A DNA stretch of 64,000 bases, from the NCBI GenBank assembly GCA_020832465.1, contig JAFIER010000011.1, positions 35,486-99,485 of the forward strand, given 5' to 3'. The DNA is from Bernardetiaceae bacterium. GTDB taxonomy: Bacteria; Bacteroidota; Bacteroidia; Cytophagales; Bernardetiaceae. Position 1 is the stretch's first letter. Every line of letters starts with the position of its first letter. Positions 55,470 to 64,000 of the stretch are shown here, one piece after another. A model generated the notes under the pieces. That model was not told where the DNA came from. It saw only the letters and a program-made list of their open reading frames with translations, and did no database searches. The translations under genes and the position numbers were made by a program.

Positions 55470-56618
55470 TTAGGCATCATTCAGATTTTCGGCTTTTTGG
55501 TCTGCTTCTTTTTGTTTTGTTACTTCTGGCAGTGCCTCGAGGTGTATGAATCCTTTTTGTGCGGCGTGCTGTGCGGCAGCTGCCGTATCTTTGACAAATA
55601 CCATTTCTATACCACTGCTTTCGGCCTCTTTGCATAAGGCTTCGACTTCTGCGTCTCGCTCTTCGCTACTTACATCACGAATATAAATAGCTAATATACG
55701 CTTTTGATACTTGAGCGCAGCTTTAAAATAAATTTCGGGATCTTTTTGTTTGCTATCTCCAATCAAAATAAAAGGTTTATCGGGATAGGCATCGAGCACT
55801 TTTTCTACTTGCTGATATTTAAAAGTAGCATAGTGATTTTTAGCTTGCTGCCTCCCCTCTTCGGTGCGCAAAAGTAAGGGGGCTTTTGGCAATTCGTGCA
55901 TATTGATAAACTCGTTGAACAAGTCATACAAATCCCAAAGATTGCTCGAAGTATAAAAAAATGGATTTTGGCTCTGCTTGAGCTTACCCGCTTGTAAGGC
56001 TTGATAAAATGCCGATACACCTTCAAAAGGCATACGCGCTTTGGCATCTTTCAAAAAAGTAATTTGCGCTGCTTTAAGCAAATTTTCGGCTTTGCTCGGA
56101 AAAATAGTATCGTCCATATCTGAAATAACGCCAAAATCAAAAGACGCTGGTGGTATCATAACCTCGCCTTTTGCAGTAATGGACATTTCTTTGTTGCTTT
56201 CAGACTTAAATGTAGGCAGTTCAAAATCAATAGATTGCCATATTGCATCGCCTGCGCTATCTGCTTTAAGCGCAAACTCAAACTCGAAGTAGCCTTGCTC
56301 ATTCGTAAAGGTTTTGAGGGTTTCGCCCTGCCAAGTAGCATTAATAAGCACATTAGAGAGTGGGTCGCTATCGATGCGTTTATAGGTATTGAGAAGGTTG
56401 TCCCATACAGAATCCTTGTCATCAGCAGTGCTTTTCGCACCTTTATCTTCAATGACGCGCCCTTTGATGCTAAACTTATCCTTACCTGCATAGGTTCTAT
56501 AAGGCAAAATCATGACATCGTCCTTGAGTTTGAGGCGGTCTTTAAGTCCATCTTTGAGGCTATCAAACTTTTCTTCGGCCGAGCTTGAAAGCTCGCTTAA
56601 TTTTTTTCTCCAGTTCAT
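55470..56618 (-). CDS. APP1-like (DUF2183) phosphatase
   Basis: This is a 382-residue protein of the HAD-like APP1 phosphatidate phosphatase family. The catalytic motif ISDMDDTIFPSK lies near residues 163-174. It is preceded by a beta-sandwich domain (about 40-155). Then come FFYTSSNLWDLYDLF, LLLRTEEGR and FILIGDSKQKDPEIY, the last being the Asp-loop of HAD enzymes. It probably removes phosphate from a lipid or other phosphomonoester in the cytosol, the substrate being unproven in bacteria. No signal peptide is seen. Confidence 0.85.
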   Translation of the reverse strand: MNWRKKLSELSSSAEEKFDSLKDGLKDRLKLKDDVMILPYRTYAGKDKFSIKGRVIEDKGAKSTADDKDSVWDNLLNTYKRIDSDPLSNVLINATWQGETLKTFTNEQGYFEFEFALKADSAGDAIWQSIDFELPTFKSESNKEMSITAKGEVMIPPASFDFGVISDMDDTIFPSKAENLLKAAQITFLKDAKARMPFEGVSAFYQALQAGKLKQSQNPFFYTSSNLWDLYDLFNEFINMHELPKAPLLLRTEEGRQQAKNHYATFKYQQVEKVLDAYPDKPFILIGDSKQKDPEIYFKAALKYQKRILAIYIRDVSSEERDAEVEALCKEAESSGIEMVFVKDTAAAAQHAAQKGFIHLEALPEVTKQKEADQKAENLNDA

Positions 56619-56670
56619 ACGTTTAGTTTTTTGGTAATGATGATTTGTTTTTAGTAAAAGTGCAATATAT

Positions 56671-57630
56671 TTACTCTAACTGGGCTTCTAAAAATTCAAT
56701 TTTAGCTTTGTGTAAATATGTTTTTTTGAGTATTTTGAGTTTTTCTTCGTGCTCATTTACCCATCGGCTTTCGCTGTAGTTACCACTGGGGTGTGCTTCG
56801 TTATAATTAACGTATTTGATACCAAATTCGGCAAAAGCGTTGCTAAAATAGTCTTCTATTAAGAAAAAATTCTCAAAAGGATTAGCAAAAAGCTCTTCGA
56901 CTTCATTAGGGTCTGACAATATAAACTCTTCTAAATCTGCAATATAGCTACGCACTGCGGGTTTTCTAAAGAGTTCGCTATAACGAGTTTCTGTGCGAAT
57001 ATTTACCTCTGGCGTTGCTAATTTTAGATTTTGCGTACTGGGCTTAGATTCTTCTAAAGCAAGTTTATGTTTTTCTTCTAATTCTGCTTTTTTAGTACTT
57101 ATGTTAGTATTTTCAGCAATTTCTTCTTTTTTGCTTGTATCTGCTAACTGCTGCTGTTGCTTAGATGCTGTTTGTGTGTCTTTGTTTTTATTTTTTTCGG
57201 GAGCTATTTGTTTTAGTTTTTCAGCGTCCTTTTTTTGCGTCTCGAGCTTTGCCTGTTGTTGTTTTAGTTTTTCAGCTTCTTTTTTCTCTGTCGCCATTTT
57301 AGCTTGTTGCTGTTTTAGTTTTTCAGCCTGCTCTTTTTCGGCTTTTTCTTTGGCTATACGATGCTGCTCGTTTTGCTCTTTGAGTAACTTTCGACGCCAA
57401 AGTTCTTGCATCCAAAGTTGCATTTGTGTGCGTTCTTGTGTGTTCATTAAATCTGTAGATTTACCCATATATTGTATCCACATAGCCGAATCTAAGGGGT
57501 TATCTACCAATTTTGACCAAATGTTAGGCTTTTGAAGTGGGTCATCTATAACGATTTGAGCAATTAAAGGCTGATTTATAAGCGTAAAAAGCAATATAGC
57601 GTATAAAGCAGCGACATATATTTTGTACAT
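56671..57630 (-). CDS. Exported coiled-coil protein, unknown
   Basis: I start at the ATG complementary to 57628-57630 (MYKIYVAALYAILL), giving 319 residues. A signal peptide ends near PLIAQ. The mature part has a helical segment with WxxL-type residues (MQLWMQELWRRKLLKEQNEQ), then a coiled coil of about 100 residues built from near-repeats AEKLKQQQAK (three imperfect copies). The C-terminal globular part shows SEHF-like YLFRKPAVRSYI and FLIEDYFSNAFAEFGIKYV. I recognise no family. It is upstream of the APP1-like gene by 52 bases, same strand. Confidence 0.6.
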   Translation of the reverse strand: MYKIYVAALYAILLFTLINQPLIAQIVIDDPLQKPNIWSKLVDNPLDSAMWIQYMGKSTDLMNTQERTQMQLWMQELWRRKLLKEQNEQHRIAKEKAEKEQAEKLKQQQAKMATEKKEAEKLKQQQAKLETQKKDAEKLKQIAPEKNKNKDTQTASKQQQQLADTSKKEEIAENTNISTKKAELEEKHKLALEESKPSTQNLKLATPEVNIRTETRYSELFRKPAVRSYIADLEEFILSDPNEVEELFANPFENFFLIEDYFSNAFAEFGIKYVNYNEAHPSGNYSESRWVNEHEEKLKILKKTYLHKAKIEFLEAQLE

Positions 57631-57721
57631 AAAATTGCACTTGATAGCAAAGACAGGGAATATGTTCATGATTGCGTATTTAAAATTTTTATCCTTTTAT
57701 TGAGTATGAGTATAGCAAAAA

Positions 57722-57812
57722 GGTAGTCTTAAAGATGTAATGCTCAAAGTCTTTCAAAACTAACAGTTCTCAAAGAACTGTTAGTTCTAAGCATTACTTG
57801 TTATACACTACC
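57722..57812. mobile_element. 91-bp MITE-like element, copy 2, with 7-bp target duplication
   Basis: It is identical to 49866-49956 over all 91 bases and in the same orientation. It is flanked exactly by GCAAAAA at 57715-57721 and 57813-57819. Confidence 0.9.
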
Positions 57813-58133
57813 GCAAAAACACAACTTGTTCTGGGGTGCTACGAATCCTTACACAAATCGTGAGCTTAGATTACCAAAGCACGCTATACGTATTTAACAA
57901 ACAGCTTAGGACAATAAGGTTGTGCAATGCTTTACAATATATCTTTTTAACGATATAAAAACCAAAATTATGATAAGCAAAAAATATTATGCTTGTTGTA
58001 AAATCAATAATTGACATATTTATTTCACTTAAATCATACTTTGCAATATTTTATTACATCGTTATTATTTGTATCTTGCGTATATTTAGGTGGCTTTAAG
58101 CTTACTGAAGCTAAGGCCGCGCAAACCTATAAA

Positions 58134-58343
58134 TAAGGGTACAAAAATAACAGCCCTTTTTAGTTATGACCATACTACTGTGCATTTTCCATTCAGAAAT
58201 AACATTTCTGCCAGAAATGTTATTTCTAAGCCCATTTTTCCATAACGTGGGGTTCGCAAACCCCACGTTATGGAAAAATGTACAGTAGTATGTGTAAGCT
58301 CATAAACAGAGCTTCGCTGAAATAATAAAAAAGCATTGGTGCT
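58134..58343. mobile_element. Composite repeat: 122-bp palindromic element inside repeat C
   Basis: The outer sequence (AAGGGTACAAAAATAACAG... and ...AGCTCATAAACAGAG...AAAAAAGCATTG) matches the uninterrupted copy near 42587-42672. The inner part, 58171-58292, begins CATACTACTGT and ends ACAGTAGTATG as an inverted pair, with a palindromic hairpin and GGGGTTCGCAAACCCC. It has the same structure as 52978-53101 but is in the other orientation. Thus one element appears to be inserted into another. Confidence 0.7.
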
Positions 58344-58478
58344 TAACTGGTGCAAAACAAAGTACTAAAATTATTTTGACAAAAAAATATATGCAAATAT
58401 GGCAACCCATATAAAAAATATTATGTTTGCATACAGTTTTTTAGAAAACCTATTTTCGAATTTAATATTTGATAAGCC

Positions 58479-59630
58479 ATGCGTAAAGCAAAGCTAATTC
58501 TGGTCGGCAAACGTACTCCCGCTTTAGAGACGGCTCAATCTATGGGTGTTGGCGTTATTTTGATAGAAATTGGAAAAAAAAGCAAGGTGCATTCTCGCTT
58601 TTCAGACACAATTATTGAGCACATGGCGATGGGAGATAGCAGTCGGGAGTCTGACTGGATTGCATTAGCTCAGCGTCTTGAAGGTAATAATATCAGTGCT
58701 GTTTTGGCAATGAGCGAAAAGTCAGTATTGCCCTCGGCTTGGCTACGCCATCATTTGGGATTGCGTGGCAACTCCATTAAGAATGCCGAGCTTTGTACGG
58801 ACAAACTTTATATGAAACAAGCCGCCCGTGAGGCGCAAATTCTTACTACGGATTTTTGGCATGCGGATACAAACCTTACACAAACACCAATAGAAGCCTT
58901 AGGGTTGCCTATTTTCGTAAAGAAAAGAGTAGGCTCGGGTAGCCGTGATACTTATCAAATCAAAGAAGAAAAGGCACTTTTAAAAAATCCGTCCGCTGAC
59001 GAACTTGCAGAGGCTTTTATAGAGGGCGTAGAGTTTAGTATGGAGGCTATTGTGTATGAAGGCAAAACACTTTTTGTGAACTTTACCCAGTATAGCGAAC
59101 CTCAATGGGAAAATATTGTGCCCGCGCCCATAGATGATGCGCTACAAACCGCTACCTATGAGATGCACAGCCGTGCGATAAAGGCTTTTGGTATTCGGAA
59201 TGGCATCACGCACATGGAGGTTTTTGATACAGCAAAAGGCTTGGTTTTTGGCGAAATCGCCGCTCGCCCTCCTGGCGGGCATATCACAGAGCTCATAGAG
59301 CTTGCTTACAATTTTAATATTTGGAAAGCCTGGTTCGAGCTTGAGATTTATGGTAAAACGCAAATTATCAATGCTTTACCCAAAGAGTTTGCTGCCGTGC
59401 GCATTTTACACCCCGGCAAAGGAGTATTTCTGGGCGCAGATACGAAAGAAGCCGAGCAACACCCAAATTTTGTGCGATGCAAAATTAAAACTACACCTAA
59501 TACTACACTCAAAGCACGCCTTTCCGTGGGCGAAGAAGTGGGCTACGTGGTAGTCAAAGCAAAGACTTATGAAGAGACACAGCAGTCGCTTCAAGAAATA
59601 TATCCAAAAATAACCTTGCACATGAGTTAA
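58479..59630 (+). CDS. ATP-grasp domain protein
   Basis: This is a 383-residue ATP-grasp enzyme candidate. It has an N-terminal Rossmann-like part (KLILVGKRTPALETAQ), a central ATP-grasp core (KLYMKQAAREAQILT, LPIFVKKRVGSGSRDTYQI and EFSMEAIVYEGKT) and the metal-binding end ITHMEVFDTAKGLVFGEIAARPPGG. The C-terminal strand VGYVVVKA closes the fold. Substrate is unknown; the closest types are ligases that join amino acids or make carbamoyl-type phosphates. It is on the plus strand with no operon partner. Confidence 0.8.
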   Translation: MRKAKLILVGKRTPALETAQSMGVGVILIEIGKKSKVHSRFSDTIIEHMAMGDSSRESDWIALAQRLEGNNISAVLAMSEKSVLPSAWLRHHLGLRGNSIKNAELCTDKLYMKQAAREAQILTTDFWHADTNLTQTPIEALGLPIFVKKRVGSGSRDTYQIKEEKALLKNPSADELAEAFIEGVEFSMEAIVYEGKTLFVNFTQYSEPQWENIVPAPIDDALQTATYEMHSRAIKAFGIRNGITHMEVFDTAKGLVFGEIAARPPGGHITELIELAYNFNIWKAWFELEIYGKTQIINALPKEFAAVRILHPGKGVFLGADTKEAEQHPNFVRCKIKTTPNTTLKARLSVGEEVGYVVVKAKTYEETQQSLQEIYPKITLHMS

Positions 59631-59786
59631 GTTCACTAAATTTATTGTAAATTAGGCTAAGTAATTAGCCTTGGGGCAAGTTCTTAATTTTGTAGCATAG
59701 TATTTGTTATGGTAATCTTTTGGGCTACCCCAATGTTTATTTATTGTTTTATTTTTACTATTGAAAAACTTACATTTTTAATTCTT

Positions 59787-60467
59787 ATGAATACTTCTAA
59801 AACCCGAAACTTACACACAAACTTGCGCCTTGCACGTCGGTTTTTCTATTTTTTACTTATAGCCTTCATCACTTTTGGTGCTACGACTACCATGACAAGT
59901 TGTAATAGCAAGAAAAAACTCGCAGCTGAAAGAGCCGCTGCCGAGAAACAAAAACGCATTGACGAGGCTAAAAGCAGCTTAACAGCACTTTTAAGCGATA
60001 CTAATATGGACTTAGAAGAGAAAAAACGCCGTCTCGCCGCCATTAAAGCTCAAAATATTGACGATCCTGAAGTGCGCAATTTAATCGCTGCCGTAGAAAG
60101 CCAAATTGAGCAGCAAGAAGAGCGAATTAGAAGAGAAGAAGAAGAGCGAAGAAGAGCCGCAGAAGCCGAAAAACAAGTCGAATCTGTAAACGAAAAAATG
60201 AGCAGAGTACTTGGCGAAATTGCTAATGCACCTAACGCTAATGCCGCTAATAGCAAAATAGCAGAAATGTTGCAAATGTTCGAGTCGCCTGATACGCCTG
60301 TTTTGATTATCATTGCAGAAGAAAATGGTAAAAAAGATTATGACCGACCTACCACAATTGAAAAATACCTCAACTACATCAAAGACCAAAAGAAAGCGAT
60401 GGATAGAGTCGCTAACGTCGGTATGAATAGCGCAGGAAAAATCAAACTTTTAGAGTTGCGCAAGTAA
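59787..60467 (+). CDS. Lipoprotein with charged coiled coil, unknown
   Basis: I use the ATG at 59787 (MNTSKTRNLHTNLRLARRF), giving 226 residues. A longer frame upstream is less convincing. A signal segment FFYFLLIAFITFGATT leads to TSC, a likely lipobox. An Ala/Glu/Arg-rich coiled coil follows (AAEKQKRIDEAKSSL and EERIRREEEERRRAAE), then a smaller folded part (MLQMFESPDTPVLIII). No family is recognised. A second exported protein of the same strand follows 98 bases later. Confidence 0.6.
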   Translation: MNTSKTRNLHTNLRLARRFFYFLLIAFITFGATTTMTSCNSKKKLAAERAAAEKQKRIDEAKSSLTALLSDTNMDLEEKKRRLAAIKAQNIDDPEVRNLIAAVESQIEQQEERIRREEEERRRAAEAEKQVESVNEKMSRVLGEIANAPNANAANSKIAEMLQMFESPDTPVLIIIAEENGKKDYDRPTTIEKYLNYIKDQKKAMDRVANVGMNSAGKIKLLELRK

Positions 60468-60565
60468 ACTGAAAAGTGTTTTTTATTCAACTTGGTAAGG
60501 CTTCAAAACTTTATCAAAACTGAAAATCTTTTTAATTTTTACAAAAAAATATAGCATACAACATC

Positions 60566-61168
60566 ATGCAAAATTCTTATAAAAACCTTTGGTTCGTTGT
60601 GCTTTTACTTTTAGGCACAAGTTTTTTTAACGTAGAAGCCCAATCTCATAACAACGACGATGAGATAAGCCCAGCACGAAAACGTGCTATTGATTCCTTA
60701 GCCCTCGAAAAAATCCGAGATCTAAGTAAATATATCAGTATCGTAGGTAGCAAAGAAACTGCCTTTTCGGAAGCACAGCGTGTAATAGACCGCACACTCG
60801 AGCTTTTCTCGCCTGGTGCAGAAATGGGGGTATCCTCCGTTAATAGAAAGGCCATTCAGTACTACCCGATTCGGACGTACTTAGAACGGCTCATGGCACT
60901 CAATTATGACCAAGTTACGATAGAATGGTATAACATCGAGTATATTAGTGATTTGGAAAAACAACCCGACGGACGATACGTAGGCGTAATAACCATTTAT
61001 CAACGCTTCGAAGGACGAGACGGGGATATGGTAAAGTATTCCGACGTTACGAAAAAAGATATTACCGTATATGTTGAGCGCAAAGAAACTCAAATTGCAG
61101 GTAATGTTATCGGATTTTGGGACGTGCTACTCGGAGACGTGCGCGTAAGCGAAACACGTAGAAAATAG
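60566..61168 (+). CDS. Exported protein, unknown
   Basis: This 200-residue protein has a signal peptide (LWFVVLLLLGTSFFNVEAQ) and a mature domain with ISPARKRAIDSLALEKIRD, VIDRTLELFSPGAEMGVS and VTIEWYNIEYISDLEKQPDG. The last part (YVGVITIYQRFEGRDGD) looks like the strands of an NTF2-like or SnoaL-like fold, but the call is weak. It follows the lipoprotein gene by 98 bases and ends before a terminator, so the two may be co-transcribed. Confidence 0.6.
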   Translation: MQNSYKNLWFVVLLLLGTSFFNVEAQSHNNDDEISPARKRAIDSLALEKIRDLSKYISIVGSKETAFSEAQRVIDRTLELFSPGAEMGVSSVNRKAIQYYPIRTYLERLMALNYDQVTIEWYNIEYISDLEKQPDGRYVGVITIYQRFEGRDGDMVKYSDVTKKDITVYVERKETQIAGNVIGFWDVLLGDVRVSETRRK

Positions 61169-61186
61169 ACTATTTTTTACGAAAAT

Positions 61187-61243
61187 AAAATGCAAACAGC
61201 AAGTAATATTTCAAAATGAAGTATTACTTGCTGTTTGCATTTA
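61187..61243 (+). terminator. Terminator after the exported protein gene
   Basis: The arms TGCAAACAGCAAGTAATA and TATTACTTGCTGTTTGCA form a long stem (slight mismatches near the loop), with A before and T after it. It begins 18 bases after the stop at 61168. Confidence 0.7.
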
Positions 61244-61245
61244 TG

Positions 61246-61290
61246 GACATACTACTCTCTATATTTACCAGCCAGAAATAACATTTATTT
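61246..61290. repeat. Partial member of the dispersed palindrome family
   Basis: It starts CATACTACTCTCTATATTTACCAGCC and contains AGAAATAACATTT, then diverges. This looks like a truncated copy of the 52978-53101 element, lying 9 bases before the CBS gene stop. Confidence 0.55.
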
Positions 61291-61298
61291 CAGACGGC

Positions 61299-61769
61299 TT
61301 ATTTCTTATTCCAAGTAGTGGATTCCATGTGTTGCGCTGCACGTAAAATATCCCGGCGGCTGACTTGCCCTACAAGCTTACCTTCTGCATTGACTACCGG
61401 ATAACGACGAAAATTAGTTTTCAAAAACTCATTTGCTACATCTAAAACATCTTTTTCGTCTGAAATTGTGGTTATTTTTGTGCTCATATAATTTTTGACA
61501 ATACCCGTATTCATAGGGCGGTTGTGATAAGCCGCTGCAAGCATTACCTTCAGACAATCCTTTTCGGATATAACACCAACAAGAGAACCATGGTCATTGA
61601 CCACAGGCGCACCCGATATTTTATACTCAAGCATCTTATCGATGACCTCGGTGATGAGCTGCTCGGGGTGAAACGTTATCAAATTCGTTGCCATATACTT
61701 CGTAACAGATTCGTAAGTAGGCAAGCCTTCCAATTTGGTAGGTTCGTTCTTAGGGGGAGAAAAATTCAT
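61299..61769 (-). CDS. CBS-domain-pair protein
   Basis: This is a 156-residue protein made of two CBS domains, which bind adenine nucleotides and act as energy sensors or regulatory units. The first domain has TFHPEQLITEVIDKMLEYKISGAPVV and GSLVGVISEKDC. The second has ISDEKDVLDVANEFLKTNFRRYPVVN and GKLVGQVSRRDIL. No catalytic domain is attached, so it probably acts in trans. The start ATG complementary to 61767-61769 is in frame with no earlier alternative. Confidence 0.88.
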   Translation of the reverse strand: MNFSPPKNEPTKLEGLPTYESVTKYMATNLITFHPEQLITEVIDKMLEYKISGAPVVNDHGSLVGVISEKDCLKVMLAAAYHNRPMNTGIVKNYMSTKITTISDEKDVLDVANEFLKTNFRRYPVVNAEGKLVGQVSRRDILRAAQHMESTTWNKK

Positions 61770-62322
61770 AATAAATTTGTGGATAATGGGTGAAAAAATG
61801 CAATAATATTAGTATATACTGTATAACATCTAATCAATGCAATTTTCTTTGGAATAGTTTCAATAAAACTGTTTTTTTTTGATTTAATATGGCAAAATGC
61901 CGTTATTCCAGTAAGTTACAAGTCGCATAGTAGCAGTATTTCATCGGTTGAACTAAGTAGCCTACTTTGAGTAAATTTGGCTACCCAAATAATAAAAATA
62001 CGAATGTATTGCAACCTAAATCTAAGCATTAACATCTAAACATTACACAGCGCCCAATGCTTGACTTTTATAATTTCAGAACTCACAGTTTTTAATTAAA
62101 AACTATAGTGGCTTATAACGAAGCTGGAGCTTCGTACTACAGGCGCACAAATATTAAAGGCTAAGATATATGCACTAAAAAAATGTTAGTTCTGAGATAA
62201 TTTAGCAAAGTTGTCGTACGCCCAGTAAATGTATAGCAGTACGAAAAAACTAAAATTTTATTAAAGTACTAAGCACAAAACGCCTGTTGTTTTTTTATTT
62301 AAAACCTTAAAAACTAAATGTT
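61770..62322. other. 553-base AT-rich intergenic region with degraded repeats
   Basis: It contains a GAAGCTGGAGCTTCGTACTAC palindrome near 62119-62138 and the right end of an AGGGTG/CGCCC-type element near 62190-62212. The rest has no open frame or motif that I recognise. Confidence 0.5.
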
Positions 62323-62955
62323 ATGCAAAAAACTATGCTAACCCTCCTTGTGCTTCTTATACTGAGCTACAGCGCACAAGCTCAAATGTTACAGTTCGGT
62401 ACGATTACACAAAACGGACAAGAGCTCAATAATGTACCAAGATTTTCATGGAGCTTCCCACTCAACCGCACCATTATTAAATTAGGCGAAAGCACTGCAC
62501 TTAATGGCAGTATTTTGCTCAATAATGAAGGCGTAATTTATGATTTTGATGGGGATAGATTCAAAAAAAGAGTCATTTCGCTTACACCAGAATTGGGTAT
62601 TAAGCAAAATATAGGTGATGCGCTATTTTTTACTTTGCATTATGGCTTAGACTATAATTTTCATTACAAAGAAAAAGTATTTTTTGGCGGTGAGCGTGCC
62701 AATAAAGAAGTTGTATTATCGGAATGGTTTTCTAATCGTGTAAATCGATTTAATCATTCAGTACGAGCGGGAATAGGCGTAAGTCCTGGTTTTTATATCT
62801 ACGGAGAGTATTATTTTCAAGACTTTCTCAATCCTGATTTTACCGAAAATATCAATGGTGTAGCGGTGCGGCCTTACGAAAATTTGCAAATTCGACGCTT
62901 TAATATCGGCGTGAGCTGGCTATTTAGTAGTAAGAGCTGGTTTATTTACGAATAA
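62323..62955 (+). CDS. Exported outer-membrane-like protein, unknown
   Basis: This 210-residue protein has a signal peptide (LTLLVLLILSYSAQAQ). The mature part alternates aromatic and small residues in strands (FTLHYGLDYNFHYK, SVRAGIGVSPGFYIYGEYYF and FNIGVSWLFSS), a pattern consistent with a small outer-membrane barrel. It ends with SWFIYE. No family is recognised and there is no operon partner. Confidence 0.55.
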   Translation: MQKTMLTLLVLLILSYSAQAQMLQFGTITQNGQELNNVPRFSWSFPLNRTIIKLGESTALNGSILLNNEGVIYDFDGDRFKKRVISLTPELGIKQNIGDALFFTLHYGLDYNFHYKEKVFFGGERANKEVVLSEWFSNRVNRFNHSVRAGIGVSPGFYIYGEYYFQDFLNPDFTENINGVAVRPYENLQIRRFNIGVSWLFSSKSWFIYE

Positions 62956-62972
62956 AAATTGGTTTTTAACGG

Positions 62973-63085
62973 CATACTGCTATACATTTTTCCATAGCGT
63001 TGTGGGGTTTGCAAGCCTCACGACGCTATGGAAAAATGAGTTTAGCACTAACCGTTTGTCTAAAACGGTTAGTGTTCATAGCATT
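62973..63085. repeat. Dispersed palindromic element, variant copy
   Basis: It starts CATACTGCTATACATTTTTCC, followed by an imperfect stem centred on GGGTTTGCAAGCC. The right part differs from other copies, holding a CACTAACCGTTT/AAACGGTTAGTG palindrome in place of the AGAAATAAC hairpin. The right boundary is not defined and no target duplication is seen. Confidence 0.6.
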
Positions 63086-63124
63086 TTTTTTATAGGCTAC
63101 TTTTTACAGCAGCCTATATTTATT

Positions 63125-63772
63125 TTATATTTTACCACCAAAAGCTAAATCACCAGCATCGCCAAGGCCTGGAACGATATAGGAATGCGCATCTAAATCG
63201 GGGTCTAAAGTGCCAATCCAAAGTTTTGCATTGGGTATTTCTTTGCAGATAAAATCTACACCTGCTTGCGCTGCAATGACCGATGCAATATGAATTTCAG
63301 AAGGTGTGCCATGCTGTTTGGCTAAAGCGAAATAAGATTTGAGTAGGGATTTGCCCGTAGCGAGCATAGGGTCGGCAATAATAAGTATGCGCCCCTCAAG
63401 CGAAGGTGAAGCGACATATTGCATTTCTATATCAAACTTCAAATCAGTATCAGGCTTACCCCGATAAGCACCAATAAAAGCACTATCTGCGGCATCAAAT
63501 ATATGGCTAAAACCTTCATAAAAAGGCAAACCCGCACGCAAAATAGTCATCAAAACAGGATTATAAGCCAAGCGATGCCCATTGGTATGCGCTAAGGGCG
63601 TTTGCACCTGACGCTTTTCATATACCAACTGTTTAGAAATTTCGTAGGCTAAAATCTCTCCTATACGGCGAATGTTGTGCCGAAAGCGTAATCTATCTTT
63701 TTGAATATGCACATCGCGCAACTCTGTAATGTATTGCAATGCAATGGAATTTGTTTCTGTAAGTACGAACAT
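63125..63772 (-). CDS. upp: Uracil phosphoribosyltransferase
   Basis: Upp salvages uracil by joining it to PRPP to make UMP. The 215-residue protein has LITELRD-like YITELRDVHIQKDRLRFR, the middle MTILRAGLPFYEGF, the PRPP loop ILIIADPMLATGKSL and the C-terminal YIVPGLGDAGDLAFGGK, which binds uracil. The usual loop has GG or GS after LATG; here it reads LATGKS. Length is normal. Confidence 0.93.
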   Translation of the reverse strand: MFVLTETNSIALQYITELRDVHIQKDRLRFRHNIRRIGEILAYEISKQLVYEKRQVQTPLAHTNGHRLAYNPVLMTILRAGLPFYEGFSHIFDAADSAFIGAYRGKPDTDLKFDIEMQYVASPSLEGRILIIADPMLATGKSLLKSYFALAKQHGTPSEIHIASVIAAQAGVDFICKEIPNAKLWIGTLDPDLDAHSYIVPGLGDAGDLAFGGKI

Positions 63773-63945
63773 GATTATATCTTCTTATGTAATGCAAGCG
63801 TAAAAATATACAAAAGCAAAGATAAAAAAAACAATGCAAAAGAAGAGCCTAAAATAAGGGATAGCAAAAAAACAAGAAGAAGAGGTTCTTATGAAATAAT
63901 GAGAGGGAGAGCGAGAAGAAAAAAGTAATACCAAATAAAAAATGG

Positions 63946-64000
63946 TAGCCGACATCGCACCGCTACAACTGCCTACCCTTGCTTCCTTCCGGACCTGGGG
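63946..64000 (-). ncRNA. ffs: Signal recognition particle RNA, small bacterial type (partial, 3' part)
   Basis: On the minus strand, CAGGTCCGGAAGGAAGCAAG at about 63977-63996 matches the conserved apical loop of the SRP RNA, with the GGAA tetraloop and the asymmetric internal loop for Ffh binding. The 3' arm reads on to GGTAGGCAGTTG-like sequence and ends in a T run at the complement of 63945-63951. The 5' part lies beyond the window edge. The RNA guides nascent membrane proteins to the membrane. Confidence 0.88.

Larger units (their letters stand above)
57670..58478. other. 809-base intergenic region with nested palindromic elements
   Basis: It contains the second copy of the 91-bp MITE (57722-57812) and a composite repeat (58134 to about 58343). 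The remaining sequence is AT-rich and I see no gene. Confidence 0.75.

Noticed and set aside
1..64000. tRNA genes and insertion-sequence transposases
   Set aside because: None were found by eye in the intergenic spaces or the open frames; short or degenerate ones could have been missed.

Overview
The window looks like part of a chromosome from a Bacteroidetes bacterium, probably a gliding or T9SS-bearing lineage such as the Cytophagales. The evidence is T9SS type B C-terminal domains on two large secreted proteins, a type A sorting domain on a third, a CrtZ-type carotenoid hydroxylase, promoters of the TTG-N20-TAnnTTTG type, and an AT-rich genome with short palindromic repeats between genes. 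No tRNA, 16S/23S rRNA, integrase, transposase gene or CRISPR array was seen. The left edge cuts a CHASE3 sensor gene and the right edge cuts the small SRP RNA gene.

From about 3.5 to 16.7 kb, all on the minus strand, lies an effector-only type III-A CRISPR-Cas island. In transcription order it reads cas10/csm1, csm2, csm3, csm4, a large ABC/SMC-like ATPase, an unrecognised 371-residue protein, csm5, a GxxExxY protein, two tandem CARF plus PD-(D/E)XK nucleases of the Card1/Can2 type, and csx20 (a putative ring nuclease). Cas10 keeps the GGDD cyclase motif but shows no HD nuclease motif, so the inferred output is cyclic-oligoadenylate signalling to the two CARF nucleases, with Csx20 as off-switch. 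The ATPase and its overlapping partner sit between csm4 and csm5, and I know no described role for them there. They are the best candidate for an undescribed component. No cas6, cas1, cas2 or array is present, so crRNAs must come from elsewhere.

The rest is mostly housekeeping and envelope genes. At 0.6-3.3 kb are an outer-membrane barrel, a zinc-dependent phospholipase C/S1-P1-like protein and dapD. At 17-28 kb are lepB, a methyltransferase, a family 2 glycosyltransferase, an isolated nuoM, fabD, a T9SS-B protein and carB. At 28-40 kb are a metallo-beta-lactamase/cNMP fusion, a TPR protein, a polytopic membrane protein, a second T9SS-B protein, a tricorn-like S41 protease and a pseudogene remnant. 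At 40-64 kb are parE, a SWIM-SNF2 helicase, crtZ, ftsX, an E2 acyltransferase, pdxJ, an APP1-like phosphatase, an ATP-grasp protein, small lipoproteins, a CBS protein and upp.

The intergenic spaces carry several families of short palindromic, MITE-like elements. Several have target-site duplications visible by eye: 9 bp at 52969/53102, 8 bp and 7 bp around two identical 91-bp copies, and 6 bp around a 107-bp element. Some elements are nested, and one palindrome of the family lies inside the CRISPR operon ahead of csx20. All calls were made by reading the sequence. No database search was run.
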